Shown here one piece after another: positions 48,389-57,419 of a stretch of 64,000 nt of DNA. The notes beneath the pieces were generated by a model, which worked only from the letters and a program-made list of their open reading frames with translations, searched no databases and was not told the DNA's origin. The stretch spans positions 1 through 64,000 of the forward strand of contig CAZBGQ010000003.1 in NCBI GenBank assembly GCA_964491515.1, read 5' to 3'. Numbering within the stretch: position 1 is the first letter of the stretch; each line of letters opens with the position of its first letter. A program made the translations under genes and the position numbers. The DNA comes from CAZBGQ01 sp964491515 (lineage in GTDB: Bacteria > Patescibacteriota > Gracilibacteria > UBA1369 > UBA12473).

Positions 48389-51300
48389 TTGAAATTTCCG
48401 CATCCTCGTAACCAAGAGGTTCTCGATCTTTTTGGTGAGTATCGTTATGTAACACTTTCAGGCGGAGGAAATTTTTCCTCTAAAACGTTTGTTGTTTCTG
48501 ATCTTATTGATCAAGATACCGGCTTAAATAAGTTGGTATGGTTAGTGAATGATGCTTCTGAGCAAGAAGCAATGGTTAGGGCGTTAAAAGATTGGTTGGA
48601 TTGGGATATCGAAGTAATGGATGCTGAAGGAGGGGAACGTGCAGTTATGAGGGGGTTAGCTTCTTTACTGGATCACCGCAAGGTTGCTTTGGTTCTTACT
48701 CATGCTCAATTTGTGAGTGATTTTCCTTCACTTAAGAAATTGAAAGAGTATGTAATGACATTTTCGGTAGGGGAGGAACTAACAGTGACTGATGTTTTTG
48801 AAGCTTTGATTGAAATGGATTATGAAGTTTCCGAAGATCGTTACCTAGAACCTGGTCAATATTTAAGGCATGGTGATGTTTTGGATGTTTTCCCTATTAA
48901 TTCGGAGGAGCCTTATCGAATTGAGCTTGATTTTGAAAAAATCTCAGCAATCTATACGTATGACCAAGTTGATTATAAAAAAATAAAAGATCATAAAAAA
49001 GTCACCCTATATCCTTATAAAACATTTAAGGGTGAAGTAAAAATATGGGATTATTTAGGGAAAGATGCTTTGTTTATCGAAGATGAATTAGATTTAGCTG
49101 AAGATCTTTATAGGGAGGTGGATTTAATTGTAAAAGAGCGCCCCAATAACGTGGCGTATGTTTTGTTTACGTCTTTTTTAGAAGAGAATGAGTATCATAC
49201 ACATTTACATTTTCTTTCTGTTTTGAAGTATCAGAATAAGTTAGATTTTCTTGAAAACATGAGAGAAAAAATGATGGCAGAATGGCGTGTGTATTTATTC
49301 ACAAAGAATACAAAAGAATTAAAGAAATTATTAGATAGTAGGAATTTATTGTATGTAACAGATCCTAAAAAATTAGAAGAGGGTCATCGCGGGATTGTGG
49401 TTTTTGATTTAGATAAGGAAGCGGCGTTCCCGCATGCTTTTCAGAATCCTCATTTGAAATTTTCCATAATCACAGATAGGGAGATTGCTGGTTTGAGAGA
49501 CGATGCACATAGAGATCCTGCACAGCATGCGGTGTTTTTGGATTTTCTAACAGGTTTGAAAATGGGAGATTATGTGGTTCATTCGGATCATGGAATTGCC
49601 CGGTTTAATGGTTTAGATAAACGAACTATTGATGAAATTACGCGTGAGTATTTGTGTTTAGGGTATGCCGAAAATGATAAACTTTTTGTCCCTATTGATC
49701 AGGCGGATAAGGTTAGTAAGTATGTGGGGGCGGCGGATAGTGTGCCGCGTTTAACCCGATTAGGTTCTTCTGAGTGGGTAACGATTACAAATCGAGTTAA
49801 AAAAGAAACTCAAAAAATTGCTAAAGAATTATTACAGTTATATGCGGAGCGCAAACAGGCAAAAGGACATCCTTTTAAGATAGATAATGATACTCAAGCT
49901 AAATTTGAAGAGGAATTCCCATACGAAGAAACACCAGGTCAATTAACTGCTATTCGAGATGTAAAAAAGGATATGGAAATAGCCAAACCTATGGACCGTT
50001 TGGTGTGTGGGGATGTTGGGTTTGGAAAAACAGAGGTGGCTATGCGGGCTACTTTTAAGGCGGTTCAATCTGGTAAACAAGTGGCGGTGGTGGCTCCAAT
50101 TACTATTTTGGTGGATCAGCATTTTCAATCATTCACTAAGCGTATGGGTCATTTTAATGTAAGAGTGGAAATGTTAAGTCGCTTTAGAAGCCAAGCGGAT
50201 CAGCGGAAAATTTTAGTTAAATTAGCGAAAGGAGAGATTGATGTTGTAATTGGGACTCATCGTTTGTTGCAGCCAGATATTAAATTTAAAGATCTTGGGT
50301 TAGTGATTGTTGATGAAGAACAGCGATTTGGAGTTAAGCAAAAAGAGAAATTCAAAGAATTGAGACGAGAGGTTGATATTTTGACACTCACAGCTACACC
50401 AATTCCTCGTACTCTCAATATTAGTTTGCATGGATTGCGTGATATTACGACAATTACCACTCCTCCCCCAGGACGATTGCCCGTGATTACGGAAGTGAGG
50501 CGATTTTCTTTTGGCTTGATTCGCGAAGCTATTAAGCGTGAGTTGGATAGGGGGGGGCAGGTTTATTTTTTGCACAATCGGGTCCAAACTATTGATGAAA
50601 TGACAGAACGATTGCGTAAGTTAGTTCCAGAAGGGCGATTTATTTCTGCGCACGGGAAAATGGGTTCCGGCGATTTGGAGGAACGGATCCTGGCATTTAA
50701 GGATAAAAAATATGATGTATTAGTAAGTTCAACAATTATTGAAAATGGAATTGATTTGGCGAATGCGAATACATTGATTGTGAATAAGGCCGAGAAGTTT
50801 GGATTGGCGCAGTTGTATCAATTGCGTGGACGTGTTGGGCGCGGAAAAGCTCAGGCTTACGCGTACTTCCTTTATCAGAGTCAGCGCTTACCTTTGGATG
50901 CTAAGAAGCGTTTAAGGGCAATTGTGGAAGCTTCAGAATTGGGGGCTGGTTTTCAAATTGCTATGAAGGATTTAGAGATTCGTGGAGCGGGGGATATTTT
51001 AGGCGCTAGTCAACATGGAAGTTTGAATGTAGTTGGGGTGAGTCATTTTATTCGAATGTTGAATCAGACAGTCGAGAATTTGAAGGATGGTCGGGTTATG
51101 GAAGTTGACAGTAGTGTTCCTAAGGAGGTTTCTATTGAGATTCCTTTACCTGCGTTTATTCCGGATGATTATATTGTAAGTGCAAAAGATAAGATTGGTG
51201 TTTATCAACGATTGGCGGCTGCGGATACGTTTGATTATTTGAATGAGTTGCGCGCAGATTTGATTGAAGATTACGGCAGAATGCCTAAAGAGGTGGCGAA

Positions 51301-51595
51301 TTTATTTCATGTGTTGGAAATGAAATTGCTTGCTGCAAAAGCAAACTTAACGAACGTGCGTGCTGAGAATATTCATGGGAAAGGGGAGCGCATGTTAGTG
51401 TTGTCTATGTCAAATAAAGTTCGTCCGGAAAATATCTTGAATATGTTGGAATATAATAATAAGTGGTTGGTCAGCGGTGTTAAATTGAAGATTAGCTTTG
51501 AAGCATTAGGGGCTAATTGGGTGGATATTTTAAAAGAAAGCTTAATTCGCTTGGGTAAAGCGATGAAAAATAAGCCCGGAGACATTGTTAAATAG
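48389..51595 (+). CDS. mfd: Transcription-repair coupling factor Mfd
   Basis: This encodes 1068 residues with a TTG start at 48389. It displaces RNA polymerase stalled at lesions and recruits UvrA. Order: the UvrB-like N-terminal region (about 1-340, including YLRHGDVLDVFPINSEEPYR), the RNA polymerase-interacting domain (KMGDYVVHSDHGIARFNGLD), and the translocase with Walker A (CGDVGFGKTEVAMRATF), DEEQRFGVKQKEK and TATPIPRTLNISLHGLRD. QLRGRVGRGKAQAYAYF and a C-terminal TRCF domain follow. It is slightly shorter than the common 1150 residues, mostly in the N-terminal region. Confidence 0.95.
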   Translation: MKFPHPRNQEVLDLFGEYRYVTLSGGGNFSSKTFVVSDLIDQDTGLNKLVWLVNDASEQEAMVRALKDWLDWDIEVMDAEGGERAVMRGLASLLDHRKVALVLTHAQFVSDFPSLKKLKEYVMTFSVGEELTVTDVFEALIEMDYEVSEDRYLEPGQYLRHGDVLDVFPINSEEPYRIELDFEKISAIYTYDQVDYKKIKDHKKVTLYPYKTFKGEVKIWDYLGKDALFIEDELDLAEDLYREVDLIVKERPNNVAYVLFTSFLEENEYHTHLHFLSVLKYQNKLDFLENMREKMMAEWRVYLFTKNTKELKKLLDSRNLLYVTDPKKLEEGHRGIVVFDLDKEAAFPHAFQNPHLKFSIITDREIAGLRDDAHRDPAQHAVFLDFLTGLKMGDYVVHSDHGIARFNGLDKRTIDEITREYLCLGYAENDKLFVPIDQADKVSKYVGAADSVPRLTRLGSSEWVTITNRVKKETQKIAKELLQLYAERKQAKGHPFKIDNDTQAKFEEEFPYEETPGQLTAIRDVKKDMEIAKPMDRLVCGDVGFGKTEVAMRATFKAVQSGKQVAVVAPITILVDQHFQSFTKRMGHFNVRVEMLSRFRSQADQRKILVKLAKGEIDVVIGTHRLLQPDIKFKDLGLVIVDEEQRFGVKQKEKFKELRREVDILTLTATPIPRTLNISLHGLRDITTITTPPPGRLPVITEVRRFSFGLIREAIKRELDRGGQVYFLHNRVQTIDEMTERLRKLVPEGRFISAHGKMGSGDLEERILAFKDKKYDVLVSSTIIENGIDLANANTLIVNKAEKFGLAQLYQLRGRVGRGKAQAYAYFLYQSQRLPLDAKKRLRAIVEASELGAGFQIAMKDLEIRGAGDILGASQHGSLNVVGVSHFIRMLNQTVENLKDGRVMEVDSSVPKEVSIEIPLPAFIPDDYIVSAKDKIGVYQRLAAADTFDYLNELRADLIEDYGRMPKEVANLFHVLEMKLLAAKANLTNVRAENIHGKGERMLVLSMSNKVRPENILNMLEYNNKWLVSGVKLKISFEALGANWVDILKESLIRLGKAMKNKPGDIVK

Positions 51596-51629
51596 TTGGC
51601 TTATTAGTGGTAATAATCGATGCTATGGG

Positions 51630-51658
51630 TTGACTTTTTAGTGGAATCTTCCTATATT
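51630..51658 (+). promoter_or_regulatory. Strong promoter before the GC-rich putative ncRNA
   Basis: TTGACT (51630-51635) preceded by GGG, 17 bases, TATATT (51653-51658). No coding start follows at a sensible distance, supporting a non-coding transcript beginning near 51665. Confidence 0.65.
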
Positions 51659-51664
51659 GACTGT

Positions 51665-52108
51665 CCTGGGGATTGACCCAGGTTTCTTTCGGGGCTCGTA
51701 GAAGTAAATCTCTATTAGTAGATGGTTTGGTTCTCGCTCCACTGAAATTTTACAACTGGATGATAGTACTAATGGCGTCGGACTTTGGTTTCTCTTTTTT
51801 AAAGGGTGATTGGAGCCCGACGCCACTGGAGCGTACGGGAGAAAGGGGTCCTTCACGTGATGAAGAATCTCCGGCCTCCTCCCGCCCGTCAGTCACGCGA
51901 GCCGAGAGCTCGAGGGCTGTATCGGCGAGTTGCGCAGCAGCTCGCCACTCCTCCCCGCGAGGTTCTCGCGGGCACCACCACGGCGCGCCGGCGCGCCGTC
52001 TGAGCCAGAATCCCGGGGTAACGATAATTGCTGACCTCGGGTGTGCTGAAGTGGCAAGGCGCGGGTGGGCCAGAGGGTCCGCCCGCGCCGCCCGGCGATT
52101 CCTTTTTC
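51665..52108 (+). ncRNA. Putative GC-rich structured non-coding RNA
   Basis: A promoter at 51630-51658 is followed by about 440 bases with no convincing gene but successive stable hairpins: CCTGGG/CCCAGG (51665-51682), a long-range GGCGTCGG/CCGACGCC pair, a 9-bp stem at 51924-51946, an 8-bp stem with a GTT loop at 51954-51972, a 20-base perfect palindrome at 51980-51999, and GGCGCGGG/CCCGCGCC at 52058-52089 followed shortly by a T-run (terminator-like). GC content from about 51820 to 52100 far exceeds that of the genome, as expected for a structural RNA. It does not carry the RNase P, SRP or 6S motifs I know. Open frames crossing it are GC-driven. Confidence 0.55.
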
Positions 52109-52161
52109 TGTGCTATCATCCGGTTGATCTTTTGTTCTGTTCATTGAAAATACATCTTTAA

Positions 52162-52167
52162 TATAAT
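52162..52167 (+). promoter_or_regulatory. -10-like box for tmRNA
   Basis: TATAAT at 52162-52167 lies about 85 bases before the mature tmRNA 5' end; the precursor would be trimmed by RNase P. The -35 region (GTTCAT at 17-base spacing) is weak. Confidence 0.4.
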
Positions 52168-52251
52168 CTTTTCTCTCGGATTACGATCGATTTTTGTTTT
52201 GAGTTCGTATATTCTACGAGCCAACCGTGATGTTCGCGGAGCTCATATCTT

Positions 52252-52684
52252 GGGGATGTTTTGGCTTTGACAGGAAGATTCTCTGTTATGGTACTGCCTT
52301 CACGGGGTCGCGCTGTCCCCCGTTATATCCGTCCAGCGCAAACATACTTGCAAATTCTACTGATGAATCTGCTCGCCTTAAAAACTACTTAGCTGCTAAA
52401 TTTGGTGCTTTTGCTCCATCTGCGGTTGCTGCTTAATTTTGACTGCGATCTAGGCTGCCCTTTGCGCGGCCACGCTTTCTCCGTTAGGTCTCATACCGGA
52501 ATGAAGCGTCATTTATGAGACTCGTGTGCATGATGTGGCGTTGCATTGTGTGAACTAAAACTTCAACCACCCGAAAAGAGCTTTTGGTCCGCTCTTTATT
52601 CTTTTCGGTATCAAAGCGGACTATGCTGGTAGACGTGCCTGGCAAGCTTCTTGGACGCGGGTTCGACTCCCGCCATCTCCACCA
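52252..52684 (+). ncRNA. ssrA: tmRNA (ssrA)
   Basis: The 5' end GGGGATGTTTTGGCTTTGAC pairs with the 3' end CATCTCC followed by ACCA. The T arm reads GCGGGTTCGACTCCCGC, giving the tRNA-Ala-like domain. The tag frame runs 52338-52436: it starts Ala-Asn-Ile-Leu-Ala-Asn, ends Ser-Ala-Val-Ala-Ala then TAA, and is 32 residues long, against the usual 8-20 or so. The molecule rescues stalled ribosomes with SmpB (not in this window) and marks proteins for proteolysis. The tail AVAA fits recognition by ClpXP-type proteases. Confidence 0.96.
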
Positions 52685-52757
52685 AACGATTCGTGGGGGC
52701 ATACCCCCCCCGGACCCCTTATAGAATGAATTCTTTGAATTTGTTCTATTAATATTA

Positions 52758-53585
52758 TTACTCTACTATCTTCCGTGGCCCTGTTCCTAGGGTTGTTTTT
52801 TTGAATCCGCAGAAATAGTAGTAATGATCGGAGTCTCGCCCATTTCGTTTTGGGCTGTGGGCGTCGAAGATTTCAGTTTGATTAAATAAGGCGCGTAATT
52901 TTCGGTATGAAATTTGAGATTCGAATGCAAGAGGGATTTCATTGTGTTTGTGAATGGTTTGGTAGTCGCTATGGTCTTCATACCATTGTTCGGCGACACC
53001 AATGAATCCTCCAGGTTTTGTTATGCGTTGTATTTCGGAGGCTGCGATTGGCTTGATAGAATCGTGAAAATTCTTAAAAGTAAAGCCACATAATGATAAA
53101 TCTATCGCTCTATCCTTGATAGGAATATGAGCGGCTGAATCTACGATTCCTTTTGCAAGCCTTAGTTTGGTTGAAATTTTGTTTTTGTAGCTTTTATCAA
53201 TGAGTATGTCTGGAAATTCAAAATCTCGTCGTTGTGTTCGCTCGATTACTCGTTCGGAGACATCAAGGAGTATGAGCTTAACTTTGTCTAACAAGCCGGC
53301 GTGTGCGAACTCCTGAAGCACTAGGAGGCTAGTTAGTGCACCAATGGCTGGTCCGACATCAAGTATTTTTATTTGAGGAAGTTGTTCAAGTCTCGGTTTT
53401 TGGTTTTGGAGATAAAACCGAACGCCTCGTGTAATACCTAAATTTCCTTGGATGACAAAATTGTCCATTAGGAGTTTTTCTTGGATGTAATCTCTTAATC
53501 CTCCGTATCGAATTATTGAAGCGGTTACAAAGTCTTCGGCAGACTTTGCGGTGGCATTTGAGTTTTTGTGTAATTGGTTTGACAC
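52758..53585 (-). CDS. Class I SAM-dependent methyltransferase-like protein
   Basis: This encodes 275 residues, with a GTG start at 53585. The SAM-binding motif I is IKILDVGPAIGALTSLLVL near residue 75, followed by KLILLDVSERVIERT (motif II, acidic end) and DLSLCGFTFKNFHD where motif IV is expected. The middle contains AASEIQRITKPGGFIGVAEQW, the usual post-IV string. The substrate is unknown. It is divergent from the TrmB-like regulator across about 120 bases. Confidence 0.8.
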   Translation of the reverse strand: MSNQLHKNSNATAKSAEDFVTASIIRYGGLRDYIQEKLLMDNFVIQGNLGITRGVRFYLQNQKPRLEQLPQIKILDVGPAIGALTSLLVLQEFAHAGLLDKVKLILLDVSERVIERTQRRDFEFPDILIDKSYKNKISTKLRLAKGIVDSAAHIPIKDRAIDLSLCGFTFKNFHDSIKPIAASEIQRITKPGGFIGVAEQWYEDHSDYQTIHKHNEIPLAFESQISYRKLRALFNQTEIFDAHSPKRNGRDSDHYYYFCGFKKTTLGTGPRKIVE

Positions 53586-53707
53586 AGTTTGTGGTTTTAG
53601 TGTAGAGTTGCTTTGTTCTTGTTTTTACTTTTCTTGTACCATTTTTCTTGATTTTGTCTGCTGTTTGGTGTCAGAATAATAGATTTTTTACACTTTAATG
53701 TCAATCC

Positions 53708-54475
53708 ATGCTGAACTATCTTGTTCGTTTCGGTCTCCCTGAAAAGGAGGCACGTGTGTACCTTGCTTTATTAGAGTTAGGTCCGTCATCGGTGAGTGAG
53801 ACAGCTAAGCGGGCTAAGGTCTCGCGTACAAATACGTACCATATTCTTAATTCGTTGTTGGCACAGGGATTGGTGAATTCGCATGAGAAAACATCTAAAG
53901 TTATTTTTTCTGCGGAAGGACCTGATCGTATGTTGCAGATTTTGAAAACTCGTGCGGAAGAGGCGCAGCAAATTTATGCGGAGGCTCAAGAGGCCATGCC
54001 GGAATTTAAGTCTGTTTATAAAAAGAAAGATGGTAAGTTGAAAGTTAAATTTTATGAAGGCGTGGAAGGAATTATTAGTGCATATGAAGATACACTTTCT
54101 GCAAAAACGGATATTTGGGGATATGCCTCAGTTGAGAATCAGCATTCATTTTTCCCGGGATATTTCCCTTCTTATTACACACGTCGCACGAAAAATGGGA
54201 TTTCTGTGAAATGTTTCTTGGCGGACAGTGAAGAGTCTCGTCGTATTCAATCATTGGATAAGGCGCATCTAAGAAAGACCTATCTTGTGCCTGAAAAGTT
54301 TGCAATTTCTCCTGAGATTAATATTTATGACAATAAGGTTGCCGTGCTTTCTCTTAAGGAAAAATTTGGGGCAATTATTGAAAGTAAAGCGGTGGCTGAT
54401 GCGTTTCGAAAAATGTTTGAGCTTGCGATGGAGCGAGCGCAACAATACGATGAGGAGATTAAAAAAGATTTTTAG
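53708..54475 (+). CDS. TrmB-family transcriptional regulator
   Basis: This encodes 255 residues. A winged helix-turn-helix occupies the first 70 (LVRFGLPEKEARVYLALLEL, then SETAKRAKVSRTNTYHILNS), followed by a short coiled coil and the TrmB-type effector domain (FYEGVEGIISAYEDTLSAKT). Such regulators often sense sugars in Archaea and also occur widely in candidate phyla bacteria. The neighbour divergent methyltransferase is a plausible target, but no operator was identified. TACACT lies 13 bases before the ATG, giving a very short leader. Confidence 0.85.
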   Translation: MLNYLVRFGLPEKEARVYLALLELGPSSVSETAKRAKVSRTNTYHILNSLLAQGLVNSHEKTSKVIFSAEGPDRMLQILKTRAEEAQQIYAEAQEAMPEFKSVYKKKDGKLKVKFYEGVEGIISAYEDTLSAKTDIWGYASVENQHSFFPGYFPSYYTRRTKNGISVKCFLADSEESRRIQSLDKAHLRKTYLVPEKFAISPEINIYDNKVAVLSLKEKFGAIIESKAVADAFRKMFELAMERAQQYDEEIKKDF

Positions 54476-54486
54476 GGGCCTGAGTT

Positions 54487-55047
54487 TTATACTCGCTCGC
54501 AGTATTCTCCGGTTTCAGTGTTGATCCGAATGGTGTCATCTACATTGATGAAAATAGGTGCAGCAATAATGATGCCTGTTTCGAGGGTGATAGGTTTTGT
54601 TACTTTTCCTTGAGCGGTGTCCCCTTTTACTGATGGTTGGGCTTCGGTGACTTTTAGGTTAACTTTTGGAGGAAGTTGAATGTTGATAGGTTTGTCGTTG
54701 AAGTTTTGAATGTCTACGTCTGATCCTTCGAGAAGGTATCCGATTTGATCGCCTAGATCTTCTGGAGAAAACGTGAACTGTTCGTAGGTGGCGCCATCCA
54801 TGAAAAAATATTCGTCCCCTTGTGAGTAGAGGTATTGTGCTTTTGAATAAGTGATTTCTGCTGGTTCGATTTTGTCGCTTCCTTGAAAAGTCATGGGAAG
54901 TGATTTTCCGGAAATGAGGTTTTTTACTGTTGTTTTCATGACTCCACTTCCTCGTGCTTGCTTGGAAAATTGTGATTTAGTTACAATGAATGGTTCGCCG
55001 TTGACTTGAATTGCGGTTCCGATTTTGAGTTGAGCTATGGAGTACAT
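54487..55047 (-). CDS. efp: Elongation factor P with arginine at the modification site
   Basis: This encodes 186 residues with the three beta-barrel domains of EF-P. The N-terminal KOW-like domain opens MYSIAQLKIGTAIQVNGEPF, the middle has QYLYSQGDEYFFMDGATYEQ, and the C-terminal OB domain ends DDTIRINTETGEYCERV, the family signature. It relieves stalling at polyproline. The tip loop reads SKQARGSG with Arg at residue 32, where the beta-lysylated type has Lys. Arg32 is typical of EF-P rhamnosylated by EarP, but EarP is not seen here. Confidence 0.95.
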   Translation of the reverse strand: MYSIAQLKIGTAIQVNGEPFIVTKSQFSKQARGSGVMKTTVKNLISGKSLPMTFQGSDKIEPAEITYSKAQYLYSQGDEYFFMDGATYEQFTFSPEDLGDQIGYLLEGSDVDIQNFNDKPINIQLPPKVNLKVTEAQPSVKGDTAQGKVTKPITLETGIIIAAPIFINVDDTIRINTETGEYCERV

Positions 55048-55102
55048 AGTTAGGGGTTAGCGGGTAGCTGATAGAGGGTAGTGTAATCATGAGTATCATA
55101 AG

Positions 55103-56338
55103 CTAGGAGGAGGAGGTTCGTCTAGGTTTGAGTATGAGGCCTAATGTGATGTAAACAAAAATAAGGAGAGGAGTGAAAAGGAGGCTGTTTACAAATATGG
55201 AATGAATGAGGAGTGCAATAATCCCGGCAAAAAATCCTATTGCGAGACTGTTGGATCTGCTTACCCAGAGTATAGTCCCTAGGAGCCATAGATAGGCTAG
55301 GAATCCTAATATGCCGGTGGTGGCCCATATGGTTAAGAGCGTGGAGTCTGATCCAGTGGCTGAATGTTTTTTTAAATCATCGAGAAAGCCGTAGCGATTT
55401 TGAGCGTAGGCATAGGTGTTGAATCCAATTCCGAGAATGGGTTTGTCTTCGATTATGGTCCAGGCGCCATCCCATGAATCTAGGCGTAGTCGAGCGGTGG
55501 CGTCGGGGAGTTCGGCGCCGATTCCAACAAGAGATTGTGCGGTGTAATACAAATTAATGACACGTTCTTGGGCGCGGGCGGAGATGGAGACAAGGAGTAT
55601 TGAAGCAATAATTATTCCGATTAAAAGTTGTCGTGATCTCATCAATCCTATTATTCCCATTCCTCCTAAAAAGGCGAGGTAGGCGCTACGTGAGTAGGTA
55701 ATCAATAATGCATAGAGCATGAGCGCGCCGCTTATGATGAACCATTTTTTGTGGCGCTTGGTTATTTTTTTATCAAGGATGAGTGCGGTTATGATGCTTA
55801 AGGAAAAGGCAAATAGTCCGCCAATGAAGTTAGGATCAAACCAAGTAGAAAGTAGTCGTCCTTGGTGTGGGTCCCATCCAAGAATTTCGAAGGAGCCGAA
55901 GTCTGGTTTTATTTTTAGTTGAATGAAGCCGGCTAAGGCCAAGAGTGTTGCACTTACAATGAGGGCATTTAAGATGATGCGATGATATTTAGGAGTTTTT
56001 GCGAGGTCGAGTGCGATGAATGTGAGCAGGAAATATTCGATAAAGCGAACGAGATAGAGTCCACTGATGATGGTTTCTTTGGTGGTGATTTCTCGGGATC
56101 CATTCAAAAGAGAAATAGCTGCAATAACTGAGAAGGTTAAAAATGGGGCCCATAAAATTGATTTGGGCCAGGATCGCTCAATGAGGGTTTTATATAGTAG
56201 CCAGGTTCCACCTAGTGCGGCCACGATTATGTCGTTGGGCAGTAGTCCATTTCCAGGGCCAATGTGTAAGCGTGCTAGTTCTCCGAGCACCGCGAACCCG
56301 AGTGTTGTTAGAAGTCCAATGAGGAAGAGTTTTTTCAT
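55103..56338 (-). CDS. O-antigen ligase-like membrane protein (Wzy_C family)
   Basis: This encodes 411 residues with about eleven hydrophobic segments and a larger extracytoplasmic loop (SLVGIGAELPDATARLRLDS through ILGIGFNTYAYAQNRYGF). The loop's Arg residues followed by W..A..I....PILGIGFNTY are typical of WaaL/Wzy-like glycan ligases and polymerases. It would join a lipid-linked glycan to an acceptor outside the membrane; the specific acceptor is not predictable. It is divergent from the rdgB-like gene, nine bases apart. Confidence 0.82.
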   Translation of the reverse strand: MKKLFLIGLLTTLGFAVLGELARLHIGPGNGLLPNDIIVAALGGTWLLYKTLIERSWPKSILWAPFLTFSVIAAISLLNGSREITTKETIISGLYLVRFIEYFLLTFIALDLAKTPKYHRIILNALIVSATLLALAGFIQLKIKPDFGSFEILGWDPHQGRLLSTWFDPNFIGGLFAFSLSIITALILDKKITKRHKKWFIISGALMLYALLITYSRSAYLAFLGGMGIIGLMRSRQLLIGIIIASILLVSISARAQERVINLYYTAQSLVGIGAELPDATARLRLDSWDGAWTIIEDKPILGIGFNTYAYAQNRYGFLDDLKKHSATGSDSTLLTIWATTGILGFLAYLWLLGTILWVSRSNSLAIGFFAGIIALLIHSIFVNSLLFTPLLIFVYITLGLILKPRRTSSS

Positions 56339-56353
56339 GATACAATCATGGCA

Positions 56354-56962
56354 ATGGATAAATTCTTAATTGCTACCGGGAATCAGGGTAAGTTTGGAGA
56401 GATTTGTGATATTTTGCAAGCGCTTCCTTATGATGTTGTTTCGCTTTCTGATTTAGAAGGGGATGTGGCTCAAGTAGAAGAAGATGGCGAAACTCATGAA
56501 GCGAATGCGCGTTTGAAGGCGCGGTATTTTTGGGAGAAGACAGGATGGATGACATTAGGGGAAGATTCAGGATTAGAAGTGGACGCTCTTAAGGGAGAGC
56601 TGGGTTTACATACTCGGCGATGGGGAGCGGGACATGATGCTCCCGATGAGGAGTGGTTGAGTTATTTTTTAAAGCGCATGGAATCTGTTCCAGATGAAAA
56701 TCGTACGGCTCGATTTATTTGTTTGGCTGTATTGATGATGCCTGATGGAACGGAATATGTGTTTGAGGGCGAGGTGAAAGGAACTATTATGCGTGAGCAA
56801 CAAGCACCTATTTTGCCTGGCTTGCCTTTGAGTTCGGTGTTTTTAAGTGATGGAGCTGATTGTGTGTATGCGGCCCTTGCAAAGGAAAAGAAAGCTCAGG
56901 TGAGCCATCGTGGTCATGCGGTTGGACAAGTGAACGACTTTTTACTCAGTAACTTCCTCTGA
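56354..56962 (+). CDS. Non-canonical purine NTP pyrophosphatase (RdgB/HAM1 family)
   Basis: This encodes 202 residues from ATG at 56354 (MDKFLIATGNQGKFGEICDI); a second ATG two codons upstream is possible. Motifs: ATGNQGKF, WMTLGEDSGLEVDALKGELG, and VSHRGHAVGQV near the end. It hydrolyses dITP, XTP and similar nucleotides to monophosphates, keeping them out of DNA. TGATACAAT (extended -10) lies seven bases before the start codon, so the message is probably leaderless. The 3' end overlaps the convergent lipoprotein gene by 21 bases. Confidence 0.93.
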   Translation: MDKFLIATGNQGKFGEICDILQALPYDVVSLSDLEGDVAQVEEDGETHEANARLKARYFWEKTGWMTLGEDSGLEVDALKGELGLHTRRWGAGHDAPDEEWLSYFLKRMESVPDENRTARFICLAVLMMPDGTEYVFEGEVKGTIMREQQAPILPGLPLSSVFLSDGADCVYAALAKEKKAQVSHRGHAVGQVNDFLLSNFL

Positions 56963-57364
56963 AGCTCCGTAGGCGTCCTTAGGTTCAATGATGATGAATA
57001 AAGGTGTTCCTCCTTCGGTGCTTGGTTTTGCGGTAAAATGAACAGCGTCTTCGTTTTTAAGAAAGCTTCGTCCGTTACTTTCACTAGATGAAATAATCCA
57101 TCCTTGGCTTTCCATGGCTTTTTCAGCGAAGTTGAGAAGTTCGGCTTCTTCGAGAGTTGTCATGTATTCGTGATTTTCAACTTTCCCTGAAATATTTGTT
57201 CGGATAAAGGTTGATTCTTCTGGGAGTGTTATGTCTCCCCACCCATCAATGGGGGAGATGAAACTGAGTTCACTTTCTGCTTTATTGGCGCCGCAGCCTG
57301 AAAGACTCATTACAAGTACGAGAGTGGTTAAAATGGAGAGGCTAGTTTGGATTATTTTTTTCAT
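56942..57364 (-). CDS. Small lipoprotein, unknown
   Basis: This encodes 140 residues from MKKIIQTSLSILTTLVLVMS at 57364; longer upstream readings lack a signal peptide at the correct place. The lipobox is LSGC (SLSGCGAN). The mature part is alpha/beta with no recognised domain (GWGDITLPEESTFIRTNISG; AEKAMESQGWIISSSES) and could be a small periplasm-like binding or assembly factor. It follows the PBP1A gene in the same direction. Confidence 0.75.
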   Translation of the reverse strand: MKKIIQTSLSILTTLVLVMSLSGCGANKAESELSFISPIDGWGDITLPEESTFIRTNISGKVENHEYMTTLEEAELLNFAEKAMESQGWIISSSESNGRSFLKNEDAVHFTAKPSTEGGTPLFIIIEPKDAYGASEEVTE

Positions 57365-57419
57365 TTCAAATGGCTTTAGTAAGGTAAAATTGAGTGATCG
57401 TACCATAGCAAAAAATGAT

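Noticed and set aside
51820..52110. RNase P RNA in the GC-rich region
   Set aside because: CCAGAATCCCGGGGTAA resembles the 3' conserved region of RNase P RNA, but the matching 5' P4 strand with its bulged U is absent and the two halves do not pair.
51673..52161. 162-aa open frame after mfd and overlapping frames on both strands
   Set aside because: GC-driven open frames over a multi-hairpin region; Arg/Ala/Pro-rich, start inside the transcript's first hairpins, no domain.
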